NCBI GenBank assembly: GCA_002315255.1
Contig: DCGM01000045.1
Span: forward strand, 24,769 to 49,929
Length of the DNA stretch: 25,161 bases
Direction: 5' to 3'
Source of the DNA: Lachnospiraceae bacterium UBA1778
GTDB taxonomy: Bacteria > Bacillota > Clostridia > Lachnospirales > Lachnospiraceae
Numbering within the stretch: position 1 is the stretch's first letter; every line of letters begins with the position of its first letter. Positions 8,413 through 15,206 of the stretch are shown here, one piece after another. The position numbers were made by a program, and so were the translations under genes. The notes beneath the pieces are model-generated. The model was not told the origin of the DNA, ran no database searches, and saw only the letters and a list, made by a program, of their open reading frames with translations.

Positions 8413-9450
8413 ATGAAAGGAAAAACCATTCTGAAAAAGATTCAAAAGGCCCAGCTGAAGCAGCTTCTGCTCCCGCTGCTTTTTGAGTGCCTGATGGTTG
8501 TCCTCTTCTTCTGCCTTCCGATCCTCCCTGCGATCCAGAGCATCGAAATCGACGAGCGGACGCCGCTATCCTCTTATGTTAATGAGGACCATCTCTACGT
8601 CCGCGCCACCGTTCACGATCTTTACTATTCCGGCGATGATTACTATTCAAACGGCATCCTGACCGGCCACTACTATTACACATTGAATGACGGCTACTGC
8701 CGCTTTTACATTATCGCTCCCTCTTCCGGAAAACCGGCGGAGCCTTACATTGAATCCTTGAAGATCAATGGCCGTCTCGAAAAGATTTCGAGCAGCACCG
8801 AGCCCGTCCTGAAAGATCTCGCGGCGCTTCTCTCATGCGAAGAAAGCACATTGACTGCCCTCTGTGATCCTTATGCCGTCAATGTAGCCGTCTATGTTCC
8901 GCTTCCTATGATGATCCTCTGCGCATTGGTCATCTTCTGCACCGTCTTCGGTGCCGTCCTCCTTCTGTATTCGCTGTTCCTCTTCCTCTTCCCGCGGTTC
9001 ACGCCGACCTGCCGTCAGCTCCGCGCCTACGGGAATGTTTCCGATATTCTGGCAGATGCTGAACGCGATATGAACAAATTTGCGATTCTCCGCCAGGGCG
9101 AGATGGCATTGACGCCGAAATATCTTTTAGACTTCACGAATGCGTCCGGGTTCATTATTCCTTTGCATGACGTGTTATGGGTATTCCCGCTTCAGGATAT
9201 GCACTATTCCCTTTCGGAGCGGCACGAAAAGATGCGATACTCTCTCCGGATTGTCACGATCGTCGGCAATGCTTACGAAATCCGGGACAAACAGAAGGAC
9301 GACCTCGACACGGTCATGGATCTTCTGACCGACCGTTATCCGAATTTCTTCTACGGCTATTCGGAAGAGCACGACCGGATGGTCCATTACATCCTCGCGG
9401 AGAACGCGAAGGAAAAGAAAGCTTTAAAGAAAAAAGCGAAGAAAAAATAA
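8413..9450 (+). CDS. Two-helix membrane protein of unknown function
   Basis: 345-residue protein I do not confidently recognise. A basic N-terminus (1-16) leads into helix 1 (about 18-42). A tyrosine-rich extracytoplasmic domain follows (about 45-155; HYYYTLNDGYCRFYI), then helix 2 (about 160-195) and a cytoplasmic domain of about 130 residues. The latter contains LTPKYLLDF...FIIPLHDVLWVFP, reminiscent of PH-like domains of small bacterial membrane proteins. The tail is almost pure lysine/alanine. The start is ATG 8413, with GAGG at 8401-8404; the upstream in-frame TTG at 8347 lies in the promoter and is rejected. Monocistronic: it has its own promoter and a terminator at 9484-9541. It points against the neighbouring genes on both sides. 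Confidence 0.75.
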   Translation: MKGKTILKKIQKAQLKQLLLPLLFECLMVVLFFCLPILPAIQSIEIDERTPLSSYVNEDHLYVRATVHDLYYSGDDYYSNGILTGHYYYTLNDGYCRFYIIAPSSGKPAEPYIESLKINGRLEKISSSTEPVLKDLAALLSCEESTLTALCDPYAVNVAVYVPLPMMILCALVIFCTVFGAVLLLYSLFLFLFPRFTPTCRQLRAYGNVSDILADAERDMNKFAILRQGEMALTPKYLLDFTNASGFIIPLHDVLWVFPLQDMHYSLSERHEKMRYSLRIVTIVGNAYEIRDKQKDDLDTVMDLLTDRYPNFFYGYSEEHDRMVHYILAENAKEKKALKKKAKKK

Positions 9451-9483
9451 AGATTAATAAATCACTAGCCTCTTCAGAATCAG

Positions 9484-9541
9484 AAAGGGCCGTCGCCCGG
9501 TGAAAATCATTTCACGGATGCGACAGCCCTTTTTCTTTTTT
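9484..9541. terminator. Long-stem intrinsic terminator, mainly for the plus-strand gene
   Basis: Interrupted stem: AGGGC, GTCGC and GGTGAAA pair with TTTCAC, GCGAC and GCCCT around an ATCA loop (9485-9530). On plus it is followed by a T-rich run through 9541. On minus it follows the stop of the TIM-barrel gene directly, with a weaker T-tract, so it may serve both convergent genes. Confidence 0.85.
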
Positions 9542-10463
9542 ACTTTCCTGCTCTCTCTGTCAGAAGCCGCATCGCATCTGCCGTATAGCGTAACATCTGC
9601 GGCCAGAGTTCCTTTGGCACGCGTTTCCACGTTTCGCCGCCTTCGCAGCTCAAAACGCCGTTATAGTTCAGCGCCTTCAGTCCTTCTACAAAGCCTTCCC
9701 AGTCGGCCTTTCCCCAATACGGAACGTAATGCTGGTCATCGATTCCGTCGTTATCATGAACATGGAAGCAGTTGATCCGGTCGCCTAAAACAGCCATCAC
9801 GTCTTTGATGTTCCGTCCGCATAAATTAATATGACCGGTATCGAGGCAGAAGCCGAAGATATTCTCGCCTGCGATTCCGTTTAACGTATCGATATAACGG
9901 ACCGCTTCCTCCGGGTCACCGCAGATCGCTTCGTGAATCCCCTCTTCATTTCTTCGGAACATGTTTTCGAGATTCAGCTTAACGCCGTACTCCTTCGCCG
10001 TCGGAATCAATGCGGAATACGAATCGATATTCTTCTGCCACTCCTCTTCCGGCGAAACCATTGCCTTAAAGTTCCGGAAAAACGGATGGATAACGAGGTT
10101 CCGGCAGTCGATATAATCCGCCGCGCGAACCGTCTTCTTTAAACATTCTAATAATACCGCATTGTGCTCCGGGGCATCTTTGTCCTGGATCATCGTCGGG
10201 AAGAAAGCATGTGCCTGATAGTTTTCCAGCCCGTATTCTTTCGCTGCATCCTTGTACGGTTTAAAATAGGCCAAACACTCTGCCTCGGAAAGATCCGGGC
10301 GGAACGCGTCTGCAATCGCAGTTTGATTGACTACGGTATACGGCGGATAAAGACCGTCAATGTTTGCGTCAACCGCATCAAACCCAGCTTCCTTAATCAG
10401 TCTGTACGCGTATTCAATTCCTTCATTCTGCAGACGGCCGGTCTGCATTGCTACTTTACCCAT
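9540..10463 (-). CDS. Sugar phosphate isomerase/epimerase, xylose-isomerase-like TIM barrel
   Basis: 307-residue cytoplasmic protein of the AP_endonuc_2/xylose isomerase-like TIM-barrel fold. Likely metal and substrate residues are at the ends of the expected strands: E in NLENMF (about 165), D and H in CLDTGHINLCG (about 207-210), the paired histidines of FHVHDNDG (about 233-235) and E in LSCEGGE. This set is typical of IolE/IolI, hydroxypyruvate isomerase and tagatose-3-epimerase relatives, so substrate is unassigned. The ATG at 10463 has AAGGAGC upstream. It lies 12 bases after the sirtuin gene, so it is probably the last gene of a mecA-sirtuin-isomerase operon. No sugar kinase or transporter sits beside it. 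Confidence 0.82.
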   Translation of the reverse strand: MGKVAMQTGRLQNEGIEYAYRLIKEAGFDAVDANIDGLYPPYTVVNQTAIADAFRPDLSEAECLAYFKPYKDAAKEYGLENYQAHAFFPTMIQDKDAPEHNAVLLECLKKTVRAADYIDCRNLVIHPFFRNFKAMVSPEEEWQKNIDSYSALIPTAKEYGVKLNLENMFRRNEEGIHEAICGDPEEAVRYIDTLNGIAGENIFGFCLDTGHINLCGRNIKDVMAVLGDRINCFHVHDNDGIDDQHYVPYWGKADWEGFVEGLKALNYNGVLSCEGGETWKRVPKELWPQMLRYTADAMRLLTERAGK

Positions 10464-10475
10464 ATTGATAGCTCC

Positions 10476-11204
10476 TTATATCGAGAGACGGCTGAACACT
10501 TCGCCGATCGCTTCATGAATGACGAGATCTGCGCATACATCCTGCGCCGTCTGTGATTTATTGATCAGGACGAGATGGTTTCCGCGGAAGTAACGGATCA
10601 GTCCTGCCGCCGGATAGACCACGAGCGATGTTCCGCCAATGATCAGCGTGTCCGCTGCCGCAATCGCGCGGATGGCATTCTCCATCACATCACTATCGAG
10701 TGACTCTTCATACAGTACGACGTCCGGCTTGATCCGCCCGCCGCAGCTGCAGCGCGGCACCGAAGGCGCCTCTAAAACTGCATTGACATCATAGAATTTC
10801 CGGCAACGCTCGCAGTAATTCCGAAGCACTGATCCGTGAAGCTCGAAAACATTCCGGCTTCCGGCTTTCTGGTGCAGCCCGTCAATGTTCTGCGTGACAA
10901 CCGCCTTCAAAATCCCTTTTTCTTCCATGCGCGCCAGCGCCTTATGACAAGCATTCGGCTCCGCATCCGGATAAATCAGCTTGCTTTTATAGAACTCAAA
11001 GAATTCTTCCGGAAACCGCTCATAATACGTGTGCGAAATCATCTCTTCCGGGCTGACCTCGCGCTTGATTTTCTGGTTATAGATTCCGTTCGCCGACCGG
11101 AAATCCGGAATTCCCGACTCGGTCGATACGCCCGCCCCGCCGAAAAACACGAGGGACCGGCTGCCGTCGATAATCTCCTGTAGTTTCGTAATCTTCTCGT
11201 CCAT
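10476..11204 (-). CDS. cobB: NAD-dependent protein deacylase, Sir2 family
   Basis: 242-residue cytoplasmic sirtuin that removes acetyl (or other acyl) groups from lysines using NAD+. Motifs are complete: GAGVSTESGIPDFRS at residues 23-37 (NAD binding), TQNIDGLH at 104-111, catalytic H123 in ELHGS, zinc cysteines C131, C134, C152, C154, and GTSLVVYPAAGL for NAD. The start at 11204 is chosen because AAGGAT lies just upstream and it gives a normal N-terminus; a longer frame begins at 11324 inside mecA and adds 40 residues without family character. It sits 91 bases after mecA and 12 bases before the isomerase gene. The YD(x)R-type desuccinylase signature was not evident, favouring deacetylase activity. 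Confidence 0.93.
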   Translation of the reverse strand: MDEKITKLQEIIDGSRSLVFFGGAGVSTESGIPDFRSANGIYNQKIKREVSPEEMISHTYYERFPEEFFEFYKSKLIYPDAEPNACHKALARMEEKGILKAVVTQNIDGLHQKAGSRNVFELHGSVLRNYCERCRKFYDVNAVLEAPSVPRCSCGGRIKPDVVLYEESLDSDVMENAIRAIAAADTLIIGGTSLVVYPAAGLIRYFRGNHLVLINKSQTAQDVCADLVIHEAIGEVFSRLSI

Positions 11205-11295
11205 AGTATCCTTTTTTGCCGAGCGGTTCTCTGTCCAGTCCTTTATGCCCGGCCCGTCTTTGGGCTGTTTCCAGCACCGGAAAGCACTATTTTCG

Positions 11296-11940
11296 TCAGT
11301 GCCCAGCCAGTGCGCGGATCGCATCCTTCATCGCCGGCTCGCAATGCTCTGACAGATAAGCTGATAATACTTCTGACCGCGGCGCGACATCCGCATGCTC
11401 CGCGACCGTGTTGATGAACACGTTGAAGGCTTTAATATCCATCTCCTCCGGGCGGAACACGACGAGATAAAAACCGTTCTCATCCGGTTTCCGATAAAGG
11501 TCCGCCGTTCCTGGGAAAAGCGTCAGACGGGAGCAGAGCTCCATCACGGAGTCGATATCGTCAAATGAAAAAACGCAGGTCTTTAACGTCTCTTCGCTGT
11601 TTTCCGGTTCGGTGAACCGCTGTTCTTTAACTTCCGACGCGGCATCATTGATCGGCTCAGCATATTTCGCAAAATGCGGGTCCAGTTCCTCCGCGTCTTC
11701 GACCGCGGAAATAATCAGTAAAAGCTCGTCGTTCTGAAGCGGGACCGCTTCAATCATTAACGGTAGGTCATCCTCATTAAAGCCATACTGCGAGGCGGCT
11801 TCGTCCACCACCTCCCGGAAAAGTGCGGACGTCGCAGAAGAGCCGTAGCGCAATTCTTTTACGGAGAGCTGATGCTCACGCAGGTCATCCGCCGTCATGA
11901 CACAACGGATCTGGCGGTCATTAATTCTTTTGATCTCCAT
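11296..11940 (-). CDS. mecA: Adaptor protein MecA
   Basis: 214-residue cytoplasmic adaptor that delivers substrates to the ClpC-ClpP protease. The N-terminal substrate-binding domain is clear (MEIKRINDRQIRCVMTADDL, then LSVKELRYGSSATSALFREV, about residues 1-80). An acidic linker follows (about 81-115; DAEELDPHF...EPENSEET). The C-terminal ClpC-binding domain (about 120-214) contains FSFDDIDSVMELCSRL and NGFYLVVF. Length matches MecA proteins (about 215-240). The ATG at 11940 has AAAGGAGC upstream and a good promoter at 11974-12002. In Bacillus it controls ComK and general proteolysis; in clostridia its targets are mostly unknown. Confidence 0.93.
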   Translation of the reverse strand: MEIKRINDRQIRCVMTADDLREHQLSVKELRYGSSATSALFREVVDEAASQYGFNEDDLPLMIEAVPLQNDELLLIISAVEDAEELDPHFAKYAEPINDAASEVKEQRFTEPENSEETLKTCVFSFDDIDSVMELCSRLTLFPGTADLYRKPDENGFYLVVFRPEEMDIKAFNVFINTVAEHADVAPRSEVLSAYLSEHCEPAMKDAIRALAGH

Positions 11941-11973
11941 CGTTTCGCTCCTTTCCCATAAAATCTCTAGTTT

Positions 11974-12002
11974 ATTATACTCTTATCTGTCCGCTAAGTA
12001 AA
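11974..12002 (-). promoter_or_regulatory. Promoter of mecA
   Basis: On the minus strand TTTACT (12002-11997), 17-base spacer, TATAAT (11979-11974). The -35 box overlaps the first two bases of an inverted repeat that starts at 12001. Confidence 0.7.
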
Positions 12003-12180
12003 GAGCATCGATTCTCTTTTCATAAGACAATCAATGCTCTTTCTGTCAGACAATCAATGCTCTTTTCTAGTGAAGGATGTCCGGCTCACTTCTTCTCCGA
12101 AGATCCGATGCTTTTTCTATCGGGCTGATCTGTGCCTTTTCCTGATTTTTTTAAAAGAGTGACAATCCGTGCGTTTTTCA
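12001..12180. repeat. Degenerate tandem repeat cluster in the mecA / orphan-gene spacer
   Basis: The 448-base spacer 11941-12388 has no convincing gene before 12389. Two near-identical copies, GACAATCAATGCTCTTT, start at 12026 and 12049 (period 23). Weaker copies can be lined up near 12099 (GAAGATCCGATGCTTTTTC), 12124 (GCTGATCTGTGCCTTTTCC) and 12161 (GACAATCCGTGCGTTTTTC), with a doubtful one near 12077. Rough consensus: GAcaATCcrTGCtTTTTC. A complementary arm (AAGAGCATCGATTCTC, 12001-12016, 14 of 16 positions) can pair with either of the first two copies. Confidence 0.65.
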
Positions 12181-12224
12181 AAAATACATTTTCTTCTTGT
12201 GTAACTTTTTTCATTTTCTTTTTT

Positions 12225-12250
12225 CGGGCAGCTCTTTTTCTGCCCGTTTT
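12225..12250 (+). terminator. Hairpin with short T-run upstream of the orphan gene
   Basis: CGGGCAG (12225-12231), eight-base loop, CTGCCCG (12240-12246), then TTTTCTC. It has terminator form on plus, but no plus-strand gene precedes it. It lies just before the presumed promoter of the 12389 gene and may only insulate it. Confidence 0.45.
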
Positions 12251-12253
12251 CTC

Positions 12254-12282
12254 TTGTCTACGGCAATTCCGCATGCTATTTT
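12254..12282 (+). promoter_or_regulatory. Candidate promoter of the orphan 116-residue gene
   Basis: TTGTCT (12254-12259), 17-base spacer, TATTTT (12277-12282) preceded by TGC (extended -10). The start would be near 12289, giving a leader of about 100 bases that contains the hairpin at 12312-12337. Confidence 0.5.
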
Positions 12283-12311
12283 TTACTCACGGTCAGCGCG
12301 CTAACCACTGC

Positions 12312-12337
12312 GGATGCATAGCCGCCTCTATGCATCC
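12312..12337 (+). repeat. 10-bp perfect inverted repeat in the leader of the orphan gene
   Basis: GGATGCATAG, CCGCCT loop, CTATGCATCC, located 52 bases before the ATG. There is no T-run, so it is not a terminator; it may be an operator or an RNA element. ATGCAT is itself a palindrome, so cruciform or dimer forms are possible. Confidence 0.6.
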
Positions 12338-12388
12338 TCGCTCGGATAGAGCATTGAAAACAAAAACGCAAAGAACGGAGGCAATCGC

Positions 12389-12739
12389 ATGAAGGATCCG
12401 CTGTCACGGGAAAGATATTACATCACAGATATTTTTACCTCAACAGACGCGCCTGTTTGCGGGCTTCGGGAGGAAATGGAACCGGAGCTGGCTAAGACTC
12501 TGGCCGATCATAAGAATCGGTCCTGTGCATATATAAATGGGGATCATGCAGGCCTCCCGCCGGCATGCATTATAAAATATATTGCGGAGGATGTTTCCTA
12601 TATGCCGGATTATGAGTTCAATGAACAGGGCGAGATCGAGGCTGTACATTATGATCCTGTCGCCGTAGTGAAAACGAAAAGGGCTGTATATTTACAAAAT
12701 AAAAAAGGAGGCCGTCTGGATACGCCGCTCCCCTTTTAA
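12389..12739 (+). CDS. Small protein of unknown function
   Basis: 116-residue protein I do not recognise. It starts MKDPLSRERYYITDIFTSTD and has no signal peptide or membrane segment, so it is probably cytoplasmic. The middle contains AYINGDHAGLPPACIIKYIAED and the end is basic then short (LQNKKGGRLDTPLPF). Support for a real gene: GGAGG at 12377-12381, seven bases before the ATG, a plausible promoter, a structured leader and a strong terminator at 12805-12840. Base use looks richer in A/T codons (ATA, TAT) than its neighbours, which could mean foreign origin or weak selection. It is alone on the plus strand between mecA and murA. Confidence 0.6.
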   Translation: MKDPLSRERYYITDIFTSTDAPVCGLREEMEPELAKTLADHKNRSCAYINGDHAGLPPACIIKYIAEDVSYMPDYEFNEQGEIEAVHYDPVAVVKTKRAVYLQNKKGGRLDTPLPF

Positions 12740-12804
12740 CCTGCCTGCTGTCCGTCCGAAATCACACCTATGATACACGTACTGTTTGTCTAGGATTTAT
12801 GGGA

Positions 12805-12840
12805 AAAAGAAGCATCCGGAGCGTCTCCGGATGCTTTTTC
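12805..12840. terminator. Bidirectional intrinsic terminator between the orphan gene and murA
   Basis: Perfect 11-bp stem (12811-12821 with 12825-12835; CGT loop), with TTTTT on the right for plus and AAAAA on the left for minus. Confidence 0.9.
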
Positions 12841-12896
12841 CATAATCATTCGCTTTTACGATTTGTTCGGTTTCCGAATATGGTTATGTCTTTCGG

Positions 12897-14198
12897 TTAC
12901 CCGATCATCTTTTCTTTCAGGAAGAATTTCTCCGCCTCGTGCTCGGAGTCGACCATTTCAATCCGGCCGCCGAGCCCTTTAAACTTCTCGACAAAATCTT
13001 CATATCCCCGAAGGATGTAATGGACTTCGTCGATAATGGATTCGCCTTCCGCTGCGAGCGCCGCGATCACAAGTGCCGCGCCGGCACGGAGATCCGGTGC
13101 GATGAGCTGTGCGCCGGTCAGTTTTTCCACGCCTTCAATGATAGCGGTAAAATTATCCACCTTAATATCCGCGCCCATCCGGTTTAGTTCGGCCACATAT
13201 TTGAAGCGGCTCTCAAAAATCGTTTCGGTAACGCGGCTGGTTCCCTGCGCCGTAGAAAGGACGACAGCCATCTGCGCCTGCATATCGGTCGGGAATCCCG
13301 GATAAGGTTGCGTCCGTACGCGTGTCGCTTTCAGTGTTTCGCCCATGGCGGTAACACGGACCGCATCGTCATATTCGTATACCATGCATCCGATTTCGCG
13401 AAGCTTCGACGAAATACTGTCGAGATGCTTCGGAATAACATTCTTAATCAGAACATCGCCGCGGGTGGCCGCTGCTGCTGCCATAAAAGTCCCGGCCTCG
13501 ATCTGGTCCGGAATGACCATATAATCCGTTCCGTGCAACTTCTCCACGCCTTGGATACGGATCGTATCTGTACCGGCGCCTTTAATTTTCGCGCCCATGC
13601 TGTTTAGGAAGTTTGCCACGTCAACGATGTGCGGCTCCTTCGCAGCATTTTCGAGAATGGTCCGGCCTTCGGCAAATACAGCTGCAATCATTACATTGAT
13701 CGTCGCGCCGACAGAAACCGTATCAAAAAAGATATCGGCACCATGAAGTTCTTCTGCATCGAGCCGTACCATGCTTCCCTGCTGCGCCACTGCGCCCAAT
13801 GCTTCGAAGCCCTTGATGTGAAAATCAATCGGCCGCGCGCCAATGGTGCATCCGCCCGGAAGAGCCACTTCTGCATGATGATATTTGCCCAACAGTGCGC
13901 CCAGCATATAATAGCCTGCGCGCATCTTGCGAATATGATTATTGTCAACCACATAACTGCTGATGGTGCTTCCATTGATGCAGTACGTGTGCCGGTCCAG
14001 CTTCTGAACCCGCGCGCCCGTATCCTTTATCGCATCGAGCAGGTATGTTACGTCACTGACGTCCGGAACGTTCCGGACAATGACGTCCTCGTCGGCCAAA
14101 ATGGCTGCGGCGACGATTCCAAGCGCAGCATTCTTTGCGCCGGAGATCGTGACTTCGCCAAACAGCGGACGGCCTCCGCATATCGCTATCTGATTCAT
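12897..14198 (-). CDS. murA: UDP-N-acetylglucosamine 1-carboxyvinyltransferase MurA
   Basis: 433-residue cytoplasmic enzyme that transfers enolpyruvate from PEP to UDP-GlcNAc, the first committed step of peptidoglycan synthesis. Visible: SGAKNAAL near residues 19-26 (K22 and N23), RKMRAGYYMLGALLG near 90-104, and the catalytic-loop cysteine C117 in GGCTIGARPIDFH. Since that cysteine is present rather than aspartate, fosfomycin sensitivity is expected for this copy. The ATG at 14198 is chosen; a TTG ten codons upstream is only a few bases from the predicted transcription start. Many Firmicutes have two MurA paralogues, and which one this is cannot be told here. Monocistronic, with its own promoter and a bidirectional terminator. 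Confidence 0.96.
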   Translation of the reverse strand: MNQIAICGGRPLFGEVTISGAKNAALGIVAAAILADEDVIVRNVPDVSDVTYLLDAIKDTGARVQKLDRHTYCINGSTISSYVVDNNHIRKMRAGYYMLGALLGKYHHAEVALPGGCTIGARPIDFHIKGFEALGAVAQQGSMVRLDAEELHGADIFFDTVSVGATINVMIAAVFAEGRTILENAAKEPHIVDVANFLNSMGAKIKGAGTDTIRIQGVEKLHGTDYMVIPDQIEAGTFMAAAAATRGDVLIKNVIPKHLDSISSKLREIGCMVYEYDDAVRVTAMGETLKATRVRTQPYPGFPTDMQAQMAVVLSTAQGTSRVTETIFESRFKYVAELNRMGADIKVDNFTAIIEGVEKLTGAQLIAPDLRAGAALVIAALAAEGESIIDEVHYILRGYEDFVEKFKGLGGRIEMVDSEHEAEKFFLKEKMIG

Positions 14199-14240
14199 AT
14201 ACGTTTCATCCCCTGTGTTTTCTTTCAAAACACATCTTGG

Positions 14241-14269
14241 ATTATAGCATTTTATTGCGAAATTGTAAA
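14241..14269 (-). promoter_or_regulatory. Promoter of murA
   Basis: On the minus strand TTTACA (14269-14264), 17-base spacer, TATAAT (14246-14241). The leader to ATG 14198 would be about 36 bases. Confidence 0.82.
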
Positions 14270-14343
14270 GAATTGTCTACAGAAATGTTACAAGGAAGGG
14301 CTCTGTCCGTTTAAGCGTTGGAGCGCTTTCTTCTTTCTGTCTG

Positions 14344-14910
14344 CTATTTTTTCTTCCGCACGCTATGGCCGAACTTACCGATTTTTTCACCGAGACCAAA
14401 ATACTCGCCATGGATGTAGGAAACCAGTTCCGCCTTTTCGAGCTGAAGGCGTCCGTCCTTGTCGAGTAACTTTTCGTCGACATCGACAGCGACGATTTCA
14501 CCTAAAAACATGTCATGGCTTCCAAGTTCCAGCACCTGCGTTACTTTACATTCCAAGTTGACGGGGCTTTCTTTGATAAGCGGCGCATTGACCTTCTGGG
14601 CGGGCTCCTTCGTAAGCCCCGCTGCCGCAAACTTATCCTCATCCCTGCCAGACTTCACGCCACAGTAATCTGCCGCACGCGTCAGGTCTTCATTGACCAG
14701 GTTGATGACGAATTCGCCGCTCTCCTTCAGCATCGCATGAGAGAAGCGTTCTTTTCGCACAGAGATCGATACCATCGGCGGATCGGAGCAGATCGTCCCC
14801 GTCCAAGCAATCGTGATTACATTGTCTTTTCCGCTCTTATCGCGTACCGTTACCAGCACTGCCGGCACCGGCGCCAGCATATTTCCAGGTTTCCAACACT
14901 GTTTCGACAT
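14344..14910 (-). CDS. Flavin reductase family protein (FMN-binding split barrel)
   Basis: 188-residue cytoplasmic flavoprotein of the Flavin_Reduct (DIM6/NTAB) family. Characteristic segments: PVPAVLVTVRDKSGKDNVITIAWTG at about 14-38 and CSDPPMVSISVRKERFSHAMLKESGEFVIN at about 41-70, followed by DYCGVKSGRDEDKFAAAGL. Members bind FMN and reduce flavins or act as small oxidoreductases; the physiological partner is not known. The ATG at 14910 follows GAGGA. No clear terminator separates it from murA, whose own promoter lies downstream, so some read-through into murA is possible. A palindrome at 14955-14971 lies upstream and could be an operator. Confidence 0.85.
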   Translation of the reverse strand: MSKQCWKPGNMLAPVPAVLVTVRDKSGKDNVITIAWTGTICSDPPMVSISVRKERFSHAMLKESGEFVINLVNEDLTRAADYCGVKSGRDEDKFAAAGLTKEPAQKVNAPLIKESPVNLECKVTQVLELGSHDMFLGEIVAVDVDEKLLDKDGRLQLEKAELVSYIHGEYFGLGEKIGKFGHSVRKKK

Positions 14911-14954
14911 TTTTTCCTCAATTCATATTTTATTTTCTTGATGTTCACACTTTG

Positions 14955-14971
14955 TACACATTTATTGTGTA
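14955..14971. promoter_or_regulatory. Candidate operator palindrome upstream of the flavin reductase gene
   Basis: TACACA, five A/T bases, TGTGTA: a 6-bp inverted repeat about 45 bases before the flavin reductase start. No promoter could be placed with confidence here, so regulator and function are unassigned. Confidence 0.35.
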
Positions 14972-15046
14972 TATTTTTTATAGAAACAAGATGACTTGTT
15001 CGTCTTTTTTTAGCACATTTGCATATAACAATGTTTTTTCATAACT

Positions 15047-15090
15047 CCCCTCAGGTTGCTGCCAACAGCCTGAGGGGCTCCTCTTTTTTA
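15047..15090 (+). terminator. Strong plus-strand intrinsic terminator with no visible gene
   Basis: CCCCTCAGG (15047-15055) pairs perfectly with CCTGAGGGG (15069-15077), followed by CTCCTC and six T residues. On minus there is no T-run. No plus-strand gene precedes it. Confidence 0.7.
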
Positions 15091-15092
15091 GG

Positions 15093-15150
15093 CCTTCTGA
15101 CATAGCGCATTCATGCCTTCTGAAATAAAGCCCTTTCTTTGACCTTCTGA
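15093..15150 (+). repeat. Three degenerate direct repeats, CCTTCTGA core
   Basis: CCTTCTGA starts at 15093, 15116 and 15143 (spacings 23 and 27), followed by CATA, AATA and TATA. The cluster fills the gap between the terminator hairpins at 15047-15077 and 15160-15179. Confidence 0.65.
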
Positions 15151-15187
15151 TATAAAAACACCCGCGGTTCTCCGCGGGTATTTTTAT
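15151..15187. terminator. Intrinsic terminator of the galE-containing unit
   Basis: Perfect 8-bp GC-rich stem ACCCGCGG / CCGCGGGT (15160-15167, 15172-15179; TTCT loop) with T-runs on both strands. On minus it follows the small membrane protein gene by about 27 bases. Confidence 0.88.
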
Positions 15188-15206
15188 CAGTTTCTGACTG
15201 CTTCGT

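Noticed and set aside
11205..11324. N-terminal extension of the sirtuin by 40 residues
   Set aside because: The added residues lack sirtuin character, the extension starts inside mecA, and a good ribosome binding site precedes ATG 11204.
12086..12274. 62-residue minus-strand frame, lysine-rich
   Set aside because: It lies across the degenerate repeat cluster, has no ribosome binding site, and its composition follows the T-rich plus strand.
13629..14561. 310-residue plus-strand frame opposite murA
   Set aside because: It is antisense to murA and runs past the murA promoter; composition is cysteine/arginine-rich as expected for a shadow frame.
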